64,000 nucleotides of DNA from Candidatus Defluviilinea proxima (lineage in GTDB: Bacteria > Chloroflexota > Anaerolineae > Anaerolineales > Villigracilaceae), in the NCBI GenBank assembly GCA_016721115.1, contig JADKIW010000001.1, positions 4,925,942 through 4,989,941 on the forward strand. Reading direction: 5' to 3'. Under the pieces are notes generated by a model that was given only the letters and a program-made list of their open reading frames with translations, had not been told where the DNA came from and searched no databases. Position numbers and translations under genes: made by a program. This document shows, in pieces, positions 50,990 through 59,634 of the stretch. Each line of letters begins with the position of its first letter. The first letter of the stretch is position 1.

Positions 50990-53334
50990 CAAAAAAGATC
51001 CGTTCAATCAAGACAGCGATGGTTCCCATCGGCGTTGGCACGGAGGGAGAGAATGCGCTGGCACTGGCACACAGCGTCGCAGAAACGGTGATCGTGGTGG
51101 GAGTTGTGACAGTTGACGACGAGAATGAGGTCGGGGAAAGCATGGTGGATGCAAGAAAGATCCGTAAACGCCTGCTTTCGTTAGGCAGGGACGCGAACAC
51201 ACGCTTTAAAGCATCGGTGATCGCTTCTTCAGAGCCGTGGCACGACCTACAGAAAGTGATCCGGGATGAGGAGCCTGATATTCTGATCACTGAATGGGAG
51301 AATGGATACACAAGTTGGGGTGAACCTATCTCGACGATACTCATGAACCCTGTTTGCGATATTGCCATTATTCATGGAGAATTACCCGAACCACCCCGGC
51401 GTGTGATGGTTACTGTGCGCGGTGGCCCTTATGCAGAACTGGCATTGCAGGTGGGCATGGGCTTGGAAGCACAAGATCTCGACATGTTGCATATCAACAT
51501 CAATGGCGCGAACACCGACGCTCCATTCGTGGGGATGCAAAATATTGTGAAGCATCTCCCCGAGGTAAACCTGCGAAGGGTTGTAGGAGATGATGTGTCG
51601 CGTGTTATTGCGGAAGAGGTAAAGGGATACAACGTGATCGTGCTGGGAGCAACCGCCAGCCGCGCGGTAAGTGCATCGACCTTAGGTCCCATCGCAGAAC
51701 AATTGCTGAACGACCCATCCACGACCGCCATTATCGTTAAATCACGCCGCCAGATGAACGAACATGTTCTCGATGAAAGCGTGGGTGAGAAAGCTATTTC
51801 GGTATTGGTAAATAAATGGTTCAGGGAAAATACATTTCACGCCAATGAGTTCGCCGATCTTGAATTGCTTATGGATTTAAAAGAAAAGCAGGGTTCCACT
51901 ATCAGCCTGGCCTTGCCTGCGTTGAATGAAGAGGAAACTGTCGGCAAAGTGGTGGATACGATCCGAAGTGCCTTGATGCAAGCCGTGCCGTTACTGGATG
52001 AGATCGTACTGATCGATTCCAATTCCACTGACCGCACACGTGAGATCGCCAAAGAAATGGGGTTGCCCGTTCACATCCATCAACAAATATTGCCCAACTA
52101 CGGAGCACGACGTGGCAAAGGCGAAGCGTTATGGAAAAGCCTGTTGGTCACCAAGGGTGACATCATCGCATGGATCGATACCGACATCATGAACATCCAT
52201 CCACGGTTTGTGTATGGCATCATCGGTCCACTCTTGTTCAATCGCAACATCCAACTTGTCAAAGGCTTTTATCGCCGTCCACTGCGGGTCGGCGACCAGA
52301 TCCAGGCTGGTGGTGGTGGACGCGTCACCGAACTTACAGCGCGTCCATTGTTGAATCTCTTTTACCCTGAACTCTCGGGCATCATTCAACCTTTATCGGG
52401 TGAATACGCAGGTCGGCGGGAAGCGCTCGAAAGAGCAACCTTCTTTTCAGGCTACGGCGTGGAAACAGGACTCATCATAGACATCTTCGAACAATTCGGT
52501 TTGGGCGCCATCGCACAAGTGGACTTGCTCGAACGCATCCATCACAACCAGGAATTGGAAGCGCTTGGCAAAATGTCCTTTGCCATCATCCAAACTGTTC
52601 TGCGAAAACTCGAGCCACGTTTCGAACGTTCTTTCATCAAAGACATCAACAAAACAATGAAGATCCCCAAATACAACAAGGGACATTACGACCTCGCGGT
52701 TGAACAGGTGGCAGAACGGGAACGCCCCCCCATCATCACCATCCCTGAATACAATGAAGTTCACAAAAAGGTCACACGCCTCTGCCTTGTTCGTCATGGG
52801 CAGACTGATTGGAATCTCGAGGGCCGCTATCAGGGTCAAAGCGATGTGCCTCTCAACGATAATGGAAATGAACAGGCAAGATCGCTCGTTGAAAAACTCA
52901 GAGGTAAAAACTTTTCCGCCATCTATACCAGCGACCTTTCGCGAGCCCGCGAAACGGCCGAACCAATTGCCAAAGCGCTCAATATCCCGTTGCGCGTTGA
53001 GCCACGCCTGCGCGAGATCAATCAGGGAGAATGGGAAGGTCAATTGGTGGATGACCTCAAGACACGGTATACGGAACTCTGGGAGAAACGCGCCGTTGAC
53101 CCTGCCAATGTCCGCCCGCCCGGAGGTGAAACCGTCGGCGAGGTGGCAGAACGTGTTTACGCGGCACTCAACGATGTTGCACGACAATTCCCCACTGGTA
53201 ACGTGCTTATCGTCTCACATGGTCTCTCCATTGCAACCGCCATCTGCCGCTCGAAAAACATCCCTGTAGGACAGGCCTACACCGTCATCCCCGATAATGT
53301 AAGACCTGTGTGGATGGATTGGAAATTGGATTAA
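50986..53334 (+). CDS. gpgS: Triple fusion: USP-like domain, glucosyl-3-phosphoglycerate synthase, histidine phosphatase
   Basis: The 782 residues hold three parts. Residues 1 to about 260 look like two tandem universal-stress-protein domains (TAMVPIGVGTEGENALALA, RVMVTVRGGPYAELALQVG). From about 304 (SLALPALNEEETVGKVVDTI) to 580 is a GT81 GpgS domain, with IDSNSTDRTREIA, the DxD in WIDTDIMN and the GEYAGRREALE block. From about 597 is a histidine phosphatase (LVRHGQTDWNLEGRYQGQSD, GEWEGQ, VSHGLS) like GpgP. Together these would make glucosyl-3-phosphoglycerate and dephosphorylate it to glucosylglycerate, a compatible solute. Stand-alone GpgS and GpgP are known; this three-part polypeptide is unusual. 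Confidence 0.88.
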   Translation: MTKKIRSIKTAMVPIGVGTEGENALALAHSVAETVIVVGVVTVDDENEVGESMVDARKIRKRLLSLGRDANTRFKASVIASSEPWHDLQKVIRDEEPDILITEWENGYTSWGEPISTILMNPVCDIAIIHGELPEPPRRVMVTVRGGPYAELALQVGMGLEAQDLDMLHININGANTDAPFVGMQNIVKHLPEVNLRRVVGDDVSRVIAEEVKGYNVIVLGATASRAVSASTLGPIAEQLLNDPSTTAIIVKSRRQMNEHVLDESVGEKAISVLVNKWFRENTFHANEFADLELLMDLKEKQGSTISLALPALNEEETVGKVVDTIRSALMQAVPLLDEIVLIDSNSTDRTREIAKEMGLPVHIHQQILPNYGARRGKGEALWKSLLVTKGDIIAWIDTDIMNIHPRFVYGIIGPLLFNRNIQLVKGFYRRPLRVGDQIQAGGGGRVTELTARPLLNLFYPELSGIIQPLSGEYAGRREALERATFFSGYGVETGLIIDIFEQFGLGAIAQVDLLERIHHNQELEALGKMSFAIIQTVLRKLEPRFERSFIKDINKTMKIPKYNKGHYDLAVEQVAERERPPIITIPEYNEVHKKVTRLCLVRHGQTDWNLEGRYQGQSDVPLNDNGNEQARSLVEKLRGKNFSAIYTSDLSRARETAEPIAKALNIPLRVEPRLREINQGEWEGQLVDDLKTRYTELWEKRAVDPANVRPPGGETVGEVAERVYAALNDVARQFPTGNVLIVSHGLSIATAICRSKNIPVGQAYTVIPDNVRPVWMDWKLD

Positions 53335-53411
53335 GAATCCGCTTCGGGACTCAGGGGAGGTTGATTCGAATCAATAGTTTTGTTCACCACTGGAATTTGA
53401 TTCTTCCGAAC

Positions 53412-53440
53412 GTAGGGGCAGGTCTGAGACCTGCCCCTAC
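53412..53440. repeat. 29-nt palindrome at the heparinase-like gene stop
   Basis: GTAGGGGCAGGTCT and its complement flank one base. The stop region of the minus-strand heparinase gene (stop at 53437) overlaps its right end. It is a family member of the metH palindrome at 15476-15503. Confidence 0.85.
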
Positions 53441-55554
53441 AATTCAATTGTTTCTGAATTTATCTTCAAACTATTCCCCGCGATTTCAACGACATCATCT
53501 TCAAATCCAAAGAACGTCCAGAACGTGACTTGGGGTTGATCTGCTTCGAGCATCACGGAGATAGCTGGTTCTTTGTGACCATAGTAGCGTGATCGCCATC
53601 CGCGTGTGGAATTGGGATCAGCGCGGACAATGGAGAAATTACCATCGCCGTTAAGCAATCCAAGTTGAATGTTGATTTTGGAGTCAGGGAGCTTGCTCCC
53701 GAAGGGTTGGAGCCACAAGCCATTTTCGGAAGCGAGCTTCCGCAATCCATATTCGCCATCGGCGAGTAACCAATGAAGTTTGTAATTATGCAATTTATTA
53801 GCAGACAAATTATCCACCACCAACCAGCGATCCCCTTCAAGGGACATGACCGTTCGCTTGTGCGACACAGGTTTATAACCATCATGTTCGCCCAACCAAG
53901 TATTAAAATCGTGTTTGAGAACTTTGCCCTTTAACCAGTTCGTCCATGTGAAGCGACTGAGCATGGTCATTTGATCTTTGTTGTCCACAGTGACGGTGTT
54001 ATGCACGGAGGTGTGTGCCAGTCCGTTGCGCCAGTGACCTTGTCCGCTGTAGAGGTAGGTACCTGCGTCGATGGCGATGTTATAGCCATGCATCCATAAG
54101 TCCACGTGGAGTTGGTCGGCGTGGGAGGGACGGGAGGTGAAGTCTGTGCAGCGGATGAAGACGTGGGAGTTGGCGTTGCGGAGGAGGTAGACTCCTCCAT
54201 TGGGAAATGATTCACCGCGAAGCTCGCTAAGAGCGCTAAGATTTAATTTTTCCTTCGCGGGCTTTGCGCTCTTAGCGGTTAATGATTTCTCCCTCACCCG
54301 TCCTTCGGACACCCTCTCCCGCTGGGAGAGGGGACTCGTGCCGCATAACCAAAACACATCTTCATCCCATGGACCTGGTTCGAAGAGGAATTCGCCTTTG
54401 GTGATGTACCAGCCTAATTGCAACAGCGGACGGTAATCGGTAAAGTAAACAATGCTGTTAATGGGCAAAACAAGAGCGCCATCGTTGGAGCCGTATACGG
54501 GCATTTCGCCAGTTTTGGGGTTGATGAGGCAAGCAAGATATTCGATGGATTTGGTGACAGAGTTGATGAGTTGAGTTGGAAATGGTGAGTTATTAATTTC
54601 GCCTAAACGAATCGCATATAAATAAATATGAAGAATAAAACGATGGTAGTTGAGGGAGTACATGGAGTAACTGCCATCGGGAAAGATTTGATTGGCGGCT
54701 TCCTGTTCTAAAAGTTTTTTTCCGATGGCAAGATATTTTTCTCCGTGTTTGAGTTCGGGGAAGAGCAGACCGACCATCCATAAGCCAAAGGCTTCGCTGA
54801 TGGTGTGGTTGCTTCTAGTGGAGATGGCGTAGCCGATGTTTTTGTAGATGCGTTCGGCTTGGGCGGCGACGTAGAGAGTGAAGTTGTCTTTTCGCTCAGA
54901 TGTTGTGGATGGAGAGTTGAGGAAGGCGTGGTATCCAAACGTCCATGCCATGAGGCGGAGTGCAACTTCTTGTCCATCCATCCAGTTGGGACCTGTGTTG
55001 GGATGGTTGTGTTTTGCCCAGTCTTCGATGAGAGTCCAGAAGGCTTCGGGGTATTCTTCATTTTGAGAGGCGGCGTAAGCGCGGACAAACTCATAGACAA
55101 AACCAAAACGGTTAAGTTCCCAGATAAATTTAATGTCTCCATTGGCATCATCTGAAATCTGAGACCAATGCTTATTCGCGCTTACCTTCAAAGGTGGAGA
55201 TGCAATATTTTCAGAGAAATAATCTGTGTGCCAATCAGGAGGAAATGACGAGTGTACAAGTCGGTGTGAAAAGTATAAAGGCATACCTTTCCCGATAAAA
55301 TAAGCCGCTAAGTTTACTGCAGGGTCTGGTTTCCATGATACGTTTGGAGGATATTCATTAGGCAGAGGTAATGTGGGGCGGGGAGACCCCGCCCCTACAT
55401 TGACAAGATTTTTATAATCACTCCACCTACCCATCGGCATTTGCAAACGGATGATGCCTGTGCGGAGGCGGAGGGCGTAGGCGAGGCGAAAGAGTGTCCA
55501 ACGCGGACCAAGTTCTCGGTAGAGGGAGGCGAATGCTCGGAGTTTAGATAACAT
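53437..55554 (-). CDS. Heparinase II/III family protein with in-frame repeat insertions
   Basis: The 705 residues have an N-terminal alpha/alpha-toroid part (HNHPNTGPNWMDGQEVALRL, SNHTISEAFGLWM) and a C-terminal Heparinase II/III beta-sandwich domain (about residue 465 on: VFIRCTDFTSRPSHADQLHV, GTYLYSGQGHWRN, AHTSVHNTVTVD). It is a polysaccharide lyase or hydrolase of uncertain substrate. The coding frame contains at least three dispersed repeats (54211-54279, 54291-54332, 55373-55398) that add residues such as SQRERVSEGRVREK and NVGAGSPRPTLPL. No signal peptide is evident. Confidence 0.85.
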   Translation of the reverse strand: MLSKLRAFASLYRELGPRWTLFRLAYALRLRTGIIRLQMPMGRWSDYKNLVNVGAGSPRPTLPLPNEYPPNVSWKPDPAVNLAAYFIGKGMPLYFSHRLVHSSFPPDWHTDYFSENIASPPLKVSANKHWSQISDDANGDIKFIWELNRFGFVYEFVRAYAASQNEEYPEAFWTLIEDWAKHNHPNTGPNWMDGQEVALRLMAWTFGYHAFLNSPSTTSERKDNFTLYVAAQAERIYKNIGYAISTRSNHTISEAFGLWMVGLLFPELKHGEKYLAIGKKLLEQEAANQIFPDGSYSMYSLNYHRFILHIYLYAIRLGEINNSPFPTQLINSVTKSIEYLACLINPKTGEMPVYGSNDGALVLPINSIVYFTDYRPLLQLGWYITKGEFLFEPGPWDEDVFWLCGTSPLSQRERVSEGRVREKSLTAKSAKPAKEKLNLSALSELRGESFPNGGVYLLRNANSHVFIRCTDFTSRPSHADQLHVDLWMHGYNIAIDAGTYLYSGQGHWRNGLAHTSVHNTVTVDNKDQMTMLSRFTWTNWLKGKVLKHDFNTWLGEHDGYKPVSHKRTVMSLEGDRWLVVDNLSANKLHNYKLHWLLADGEYGLRKLASENGLWLQPFGSKLPDSKINIQLGLLNGDGNFSIVRADPNSTRGWRSRYYGHKEPAISVMLEADQPQVTFWTFFGFEDDVVEIAGNSLKINSETIEL
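54211..54332. repeat. Two dispersed repeats within the heparinase-like frame
   Basis: 54211-54279 has CCGCGAAGCTCGCTAAGAGC ... GCTCTTAGCGG inverted ends. 54291-54332 has CCCTCACCC...CCCTCTCCCGCTGGGAGAGG, a common palindromic element type. Both stay in frame and encode a linker of about 45 residues rich in Ser, Lys, Arg and Glu. Confidence 0.75.
55373..55398. repeat. GTGGGGCGGGG/CCCCGCCCCTAC palindrome within the heparinase-like frame
   Basis: Near-complementary arms with an AGA spacer. In frame it encodes part of NVGAGSPRPTLPL near residue 60 of the protein. It is another GTAGGGGC-family member. Confidence 0.75.
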
Positions 55555-55567
55555 TATTTAATCAGTT

Positions 55568-55705
55568 TAAACACAAAGGGCACGAAGGGGCACTAAGGAG
55601 GAAATCCAAATTAAGGTTTGTCATTTCGACGAGTGAAACGAGGAGAAATCTTTGCCCACGCAGAAGAAAGATTTCTCAGTCGCTGTCGCTCCTTCGAAAT
55701 GACAA
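55568..55705. repeat. Two dispersed repeats between heparinase-like and MraY-family genes
   Basis: ACACAAAGGGCACGAAGG (55568-55596) belongs to the CACAAAGG family. From 55619, TGTCATTTCGACGAGTGAAA ... CGCTCCTTCGAAATGACA forms a long inverted repeat. No gene is seen in this 157-bp gap. Confidence 0.65.
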
Positions 55706-55711
55706 GGTAAA

Positions 55712-56731
55712 TTATTTCTTCTCATTTAACGTATTTGCGTGGCGATTCAGCATATAGTAAATGAGGGGAAGTCCAAAAAGGATGGCGGCGGAGGCAAGGG
55801 CACTACCATCACCCCACTCGTAGGCAAGGATGAGGGAAAGGAACGTCAACACGATATAGAGTGCGCTGATCTTGGCGTGTGAATAGCCGCCGATGACGAG
55901 ACGTTGGTATAGGTGCGTGCGATGCGCGGCGAAGACGTTCTCGCGTTTGAGGGCGCGGCGGATGAACGTGACGCCCGCGTCCATGATGATCGTCCACATG
56001 AGGAGCGTGCCGAGCATGAGCGCGTCGCCTTCCTTGTTCGCCGCCATCAACGGCATGACCGCGAACGAGTAACCGAGGAAGGTGCTGGCAACGTCGCCCA
56101 TGAAAATTTTGGCGGGGTGCCAGTTGTGTCCGAGAAAGCCGAGCGAGCCCGCGGCGATGGCGAGCGCGATCCAAAACACGAACGAGTTCGCCAGATACGG
56201 GATGTTCGACGTGAGCAGAACCCAGCCCAGCCCCGCCGCAAACGCCACGCCGCCCGCGATGCCGTCAATGCCGTCCATGAAGTTGTAGGCGTTCGTGAGT
56301 CCGATGATCCATAAGAATGTGATGACGATGCCCACCACACCCAACTGCAACTTGCCGAACAAGGGAATGGTGACCGAACTGAAATATCCCAAGCCCCAAA
56401 TGGACACGGCGGCGACCAGCGCCTGCACTGCAAAACGGACGCGCGGCGAGAGCGAATGGGTATCGTCGCGCCAGCCGAGGAATGCGATGACAACCCCGCA
56501 GACGATGTAAACGAGATCGCGACTCAGATCCTCGGCTCTGACGAACGATAAGCCTGTTCCTGTTACGAGGAGAACGATCGCCAGCCCTCCGCCGCGCGGC
56601 GTGGGCATGGAGTGTGAACTCCGTTCGTTGGGATGGTCGAGCAGTTGACGCCTTTCGGCATAGCGGCGGATGATCCATACGCCGAGGTAGGAGAGGATGG
56701 TCAATATGAGGAATGTGAGGATGGAAGACAT
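55712..56731 (-). CDS. MraY/WecA-family glycosyl-1-phosphate transferase
   Basis: The 339-residue membrane protein has about ten segments and the polyprenyl-phosphate sugar-1-phosphate transferase motifs: FLGWRDDTHSLSPRVRF, NAYNFMDGIDGIAGG and GDVASTFLGYSFAV. ATG 56731 gives MSSILTFLILTILSYLGVW; the longer frame to 56902 runs into the repeat array and is rejected. No good ribosome-binding site is seen. It may start lipid-linked glycan synthesis. Two copies of its first codons lie upstream (56732-57345). Confidence 0.9.
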   Translation of the reverse strand: MSSILTFLILTILSYLGVWIIRRYAERRQLLDHPNERSSHSMPTPRGGGLAIVLLVTGTGLSFVRAEDLSRDLVYIVCGVVIAFLGWRDDTHSLSPRVRFAVQALVAAVSIWGLGYFSSVTIPLFGKLQLGVVGIVITFLWIIGLTNAYNFMDGIDGIAGGVAFAAGLGWVLLTSNIPYLANSFVFWIALAIAAGSLGFLGHNWHPAKIFMGDVASTFLGYSFAVMPLMAANKEGDALMLGTLLMWTIIMDAGVTFIRRALKRENVFAAHRTHLYQRLVIGGYSHAKISALYIVLTFLSLILAYEWGDGSALASAAILFGLPLIYYMLNRHANTLNEKK

Positions 56732-57345
56732 TGGGAATGATTCTACCGCAACAGAAAAATTGCGGCACTTCGTAAACCAGAACTCGGAGATTTTAAAAAT
56801 CTCCGAGTTCTTTGATGTTGATACTGTTTCGATAGGCTTTTGTCTCGTCCCGTTGCCCGCTCCGACGTGAACGTCGGAGCTAATTATACGAAGCCCGCTC
56901 AAGCGGACTCATGTCCCCATCAGGGGGAGCCGACTAAAGTCGGCTTGGTTTGAATAGTATGGGGATTTATCCCCGTGCGGTATTTCGGCGTAGCGTCGGA
57001 TGATCCACACGCCGAGGTAGGAGAGGATGGTGAGGACGATGAAGAGGAGGATGGGGGTCATTGGCTACGTGATTATATGTGAGAAATGCGGTTCTCGCTT
57101 AAGGAAGGATTGATACTGTTTCGAAAAGCTTTATCTCACCCCGTTACCCGCCCTGACGTAAACGTCGGGGCTAATCATACAAAGTCCGCTCAAAGCGGAC
57201 TAGCCGACTTCAGTCGGCTTCGTTTGCATAGCACGGGGATTTATTCCCGTGCGGTCTTTCGGCGTAGTGGCGGATGATCCATACGCCGAGATAGGAGAGG
57301 ATGGTGATGGGGGTCAGTGAGGATGATTATATGTAAGAATAAAAA
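56732..57345. repeat. Tandem duplicated array carrying fragments of the MraY-family gene 5' end
   Basis: This 614-bp region holds no intact gene. Two diverged tandem units carry, on the minus strand, codons for the MraY-type N-terminus: 57061-56985 (MTPILLFIVLTILSYLGVW) and about 57314-57256 (ILSYLGVWIIRHYAE). Each unit also contains GACGT(T)CACGTC and CCGCT...AGCGG hairpins and a CACGGGGATAAATCCCC-type stem. The start of the gene and its upstream repeats appear to have been duplicated at least twice. Confidence 0.75.
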
Positions 57346-57834
57346 CTATTCTTGGATGACTTGTCTACGTTTGGTTTCATCCCAGCTTGAACCAAGTAAA
57401 TCTGTGGAAGCATTTTCAAGGAATATCTTGATTGGCGCCTGTAAATTAGAAAAAATCCTTATAAATTCCCAAGGTTTTTGTTCGGGCGTTATATCTAATC
57501 GATTATAAGTTAAATGTGCAATCTCTTTATCCGCACGTTTTTTTGCATTTATAAGGATTTCTGTTATTACAGGTCGGATGTTTTTCCATTCATTGTCGTT
57601 TTCAAAAAAATCTTCGGCAATAATGTCATCAGGTCTAGGATTATCAGAATAGAAGAAACCAATCAAAGCTCTCACGTGAATCGCAAAAGACTCGAGTAAT
57701 GAGTTGTTGATTGCTCCATTTCCAGCTATGCCTGACGCCATACCTTTTGCAAGAGTTTGAAACATCCATATTTCATAAAACAAATGATTGGATGCATCAC
57801 GTAATTGACCCTGTGAACGAATAATTCTCGTCAT
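57346..57834 (-). CDS. Unknown protein, mostly helical
   Basis: The 162 residues include LLESFAIHVRALIGFFYSDN and DKEIAHLTYNRLDI, a pattern seen in small helical HEPN-like or contact-dependent proteins whose R...H placement resembles HEPN domains, but the match is weak. It lies between the duplicated array and a zinc-ribbon gene. The function is unknown. Confidence 0.6.
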   Translation of the reverse strand: MTRIIRSQGQLRDASNHLFYEIWMFQTLAKGMASGIAGNGAINNSLLESFAIHVRALIGFFYSDNPRPDDIIAEDFFENDNEWKNIRPVITEILINAKKRADKEIAHLTYNRLDITPEQKPWEFIRIFSNLQAPIKIFLENASTDLLGSSWDETKRRQVIQE

Positions 57835-57903
57835 GTTTCACCTACTTTCCTTTACTTCCATTCCAACCCCTTCTCAAACGAAAGCGGATAAACCCCTAAC
57901 CCC

Positions 57904-58617
57904 TTATTTAGCAATCTCTCTCACCTGCAAGTCAGAGAAGGCAATGCCCAAATTCGTCTCCCCGTTGGGCTCCACAATCACGAACAACTTGCCCATCTTG
58001 TAGCGATTGTCCTTGAGGGAGGTTGCCAACACTCCGTTCAGGTAGACGCGAATCTTTTCCCCGTCAAAGATAACGCGCAGGCGGTTGGTGGCGTTGAGTC
58101 CCTTGCGCAAGGAGGCGTGGTACGTCCAATCGACGAGTGTGTTCCATGTAAAGCTGTTGTTGGCTGTGTCCAATGTAAAGTAACCGATGTTATACGACCC
58201 CACAGGGGAAATGTACACGCCGTACCCACCTTCATTGGTGAAGCGCGGGTAAAATCCCGACGTGATCAACTTCTCGTCACCATCTGTGAATTTGATCGTG
58301 ACGCTAGCATCAAAGTCATCGAGAAAGCCCGAGCTCTTCAAGACATAATATGAATTGAGACGAGGTTTGTACAAGCCTCGTAATTCAGAGGGATTCCCTT
58401 TGTGGAATGTGATGTCCCCATCCTTGATCAATTCCCAGCCTGGGAGAGCGTCACTGCCAAAGTCCGCACCGAGCAGGAGGTCACCCATATTGGGTTCGGG
58501 CGTCAACGTCTTCGACATGCGAAATGTCGTGCCGCAGAAATCGCAGACGGTGAATTCCATTTTGACGGCTTGTTCAGAAAGGGCGGCTCCGCAGTTGGGG
58601 CAGTTAAGGGCTTTCAT
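57904..58617 (-). CDS. Zinc-ribbon protein with lectin-like beta-sandwich domain
   Basis: The 237 residues begin with a CPNCG...CDFCG zinc ribbon (residues 5-33), then a beta-rich domain resembling the concanavalin/LamG-type fold: DFDASVTIKFTDGDEKL, GGYGVYISPVGSYNIGYF, LRVIFDGEKIRVYLNG. A zinc knuckle followed by a sugar-binding-like domain in a cytosolic-looking protein is unusual. No signal peptide; ligand unknown. Confidence 0.65.
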   Translation of the reverse strand: MKALNCPNCGAALSEQAVKMEFTVCDFCGTTFRMSKTLTPEPNMGDLLLGADFGSDALPGWELIKDGDITFHKGNPSELRGLYKPRLNSYYVLKSSGFLDDFDASVTIKFTDGDEKLITSGFYPRFTNEGGYGVYISPVGSYNIGYFTLDTANNSFTWNTLVDWTYHASLRKGLNATNRLRVIFDGEKIRVYLNGVLATSLKDNRYKMGKLFVIVEPNGETNLGIAFSDLQVREIAK

Positions 58618-58663
58618 GTCAGTTGTCAGGTCTCCGCTGGGAATTATAAACTTGAATTCGATG

Positions 58664-59524
58664 TTATAAAGCTTTGCATTCCATGTTTATCCCCTCTTCA
58701 AACGAAAGCGGGGTAAATCCAAAATCCCTACTTGCTTCGGCATAACTGAAATCCTTGTTTTCGTTCAGGCGTAAGACCTGCTCCGCTTTGATGGGAAACG
58801 GGATACGAATTTTTTCAAAGAACTTTAGTAAACCCACAACAGGCTTCGACGGAACATGAAGTTTCCATACGCGCTTGTTCATCGCCTTAGCAATCGTGTC
58901 AATGACTTCGTTATAGGTCAGCGCGTGTTTCCCTGCGATGTTGTAACTCTTGCCGATGGTCATGTCCGCTTTTAGGCAACCGAGGATTGCCGCCGCGACA
59001 TCGTCCACGTAAATGGGCTGTTGTAAATACTTGCCATCTCCGAAAATTGGGACGATCGGAGACAGGCGCATAAACTTGATCAACCTCCACATGTTGCGGT
59101 CACGTGGACTGCCATAAATCATCGTCGGGCGCAGGATGGTGTATTTCAATCCGCTCGTTTCGATTGCCAGTTCCGCCGCCACACGGACTTTCTTGCTCGG
59201 AGCGTTCAATTGTGTGAAGATGGCGGTCGTGCTGATGAAGACGGCACGCTTGATACCCGCCTCTTTCGCAGCACGGATGATCGAGTCCGCGTGACCGAAG
59301 CCGAGTGAGGCGATGTTAACGAGGGCGTCTGTCCCTTGCATGGCGGAGGTCAGTGATTTGGTATCGGACACATCGCCCAACACCCATTCCACATTCAATC
59401 CATCCAGCGGAGAACGGTCACTGGAGGCGCGATACAAACAGCGGACATCGAATCCGTTTTTGAGGAGGAGTGGGACGACGCGCGAGCCTGTGAAGCCTGT
59501 TGCGCCTGTAACGAATACTTTCAT
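58664..59524 (-). CDS. NAD(P)-dependent epimerase/dehydratase (extended SDR, NDUFA9-like)
   Basis: The 286 residues open MKVFVTGATGFTGSRVVPLL, the Rossmann glycine motif, and contain ILRPTMIYGSPRDRNMWRL, the SDR YxxxK region being atypical as in NDUFA9-like proteins. It may act on a nucleotide sugar or bind NADPH as a scaffold. It lies next to a GT4 gene, perhaps in polysaccharide synthesis. Confidence 0.82.
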   Translation of the reverse strand: MKVFVTGATGFTGSRVVPLLLKNGFDVRCLYRASSDRSPLDGLNVEWVLGDVSDTKSLTSAMQGTDALVNIASLGFGHADSIIRAAKEAGIKRAVFISTTAIFTQLNAPSKKVRVAAELAIETSGLKYTILRPTMIYGSPRDRNMWRLIKFMRLSPIVPIFGDGKYLQQPIYVDDVAAAILGCLKADMTIGKSYNIAGKHALTYNEVIDTIAKAMNKRVWKLHVPSKPVVGLLKFFEKIRIPFPIKAEQVLRLNENKDFSYAEASRDFGFTPLSFEEGINMECKAL

Positions 59525-59537
59525 AAATACCTATATT

Positions 59538-59630
59538 CCCCGTCATTGCGAGCCCGATAGGGCGAAGCAATCTCCTCCATCTTGTGTTGGAGATTGCTTC
59601 GTCGGGCTACGCCCTCCTCGCAATGACGGG
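59538..59630. repeat. Long inverted dispersed repeat CCCGTCATTGCGAG...CTCGCAATGACGGG
   Basis: The 93-bp element has perfect outer arms CCCGTCATTGCGAG and CTCGCAATGACGGG and inner CGAAGCAATCTCC and GGAGATTGCTTCG arms, a full hairpin between the SDR and GT genes. Copies lie at 4461-4543 and 40751-40849. Confidence 0.8.
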
Positions 59631-59634
59631 ACAT

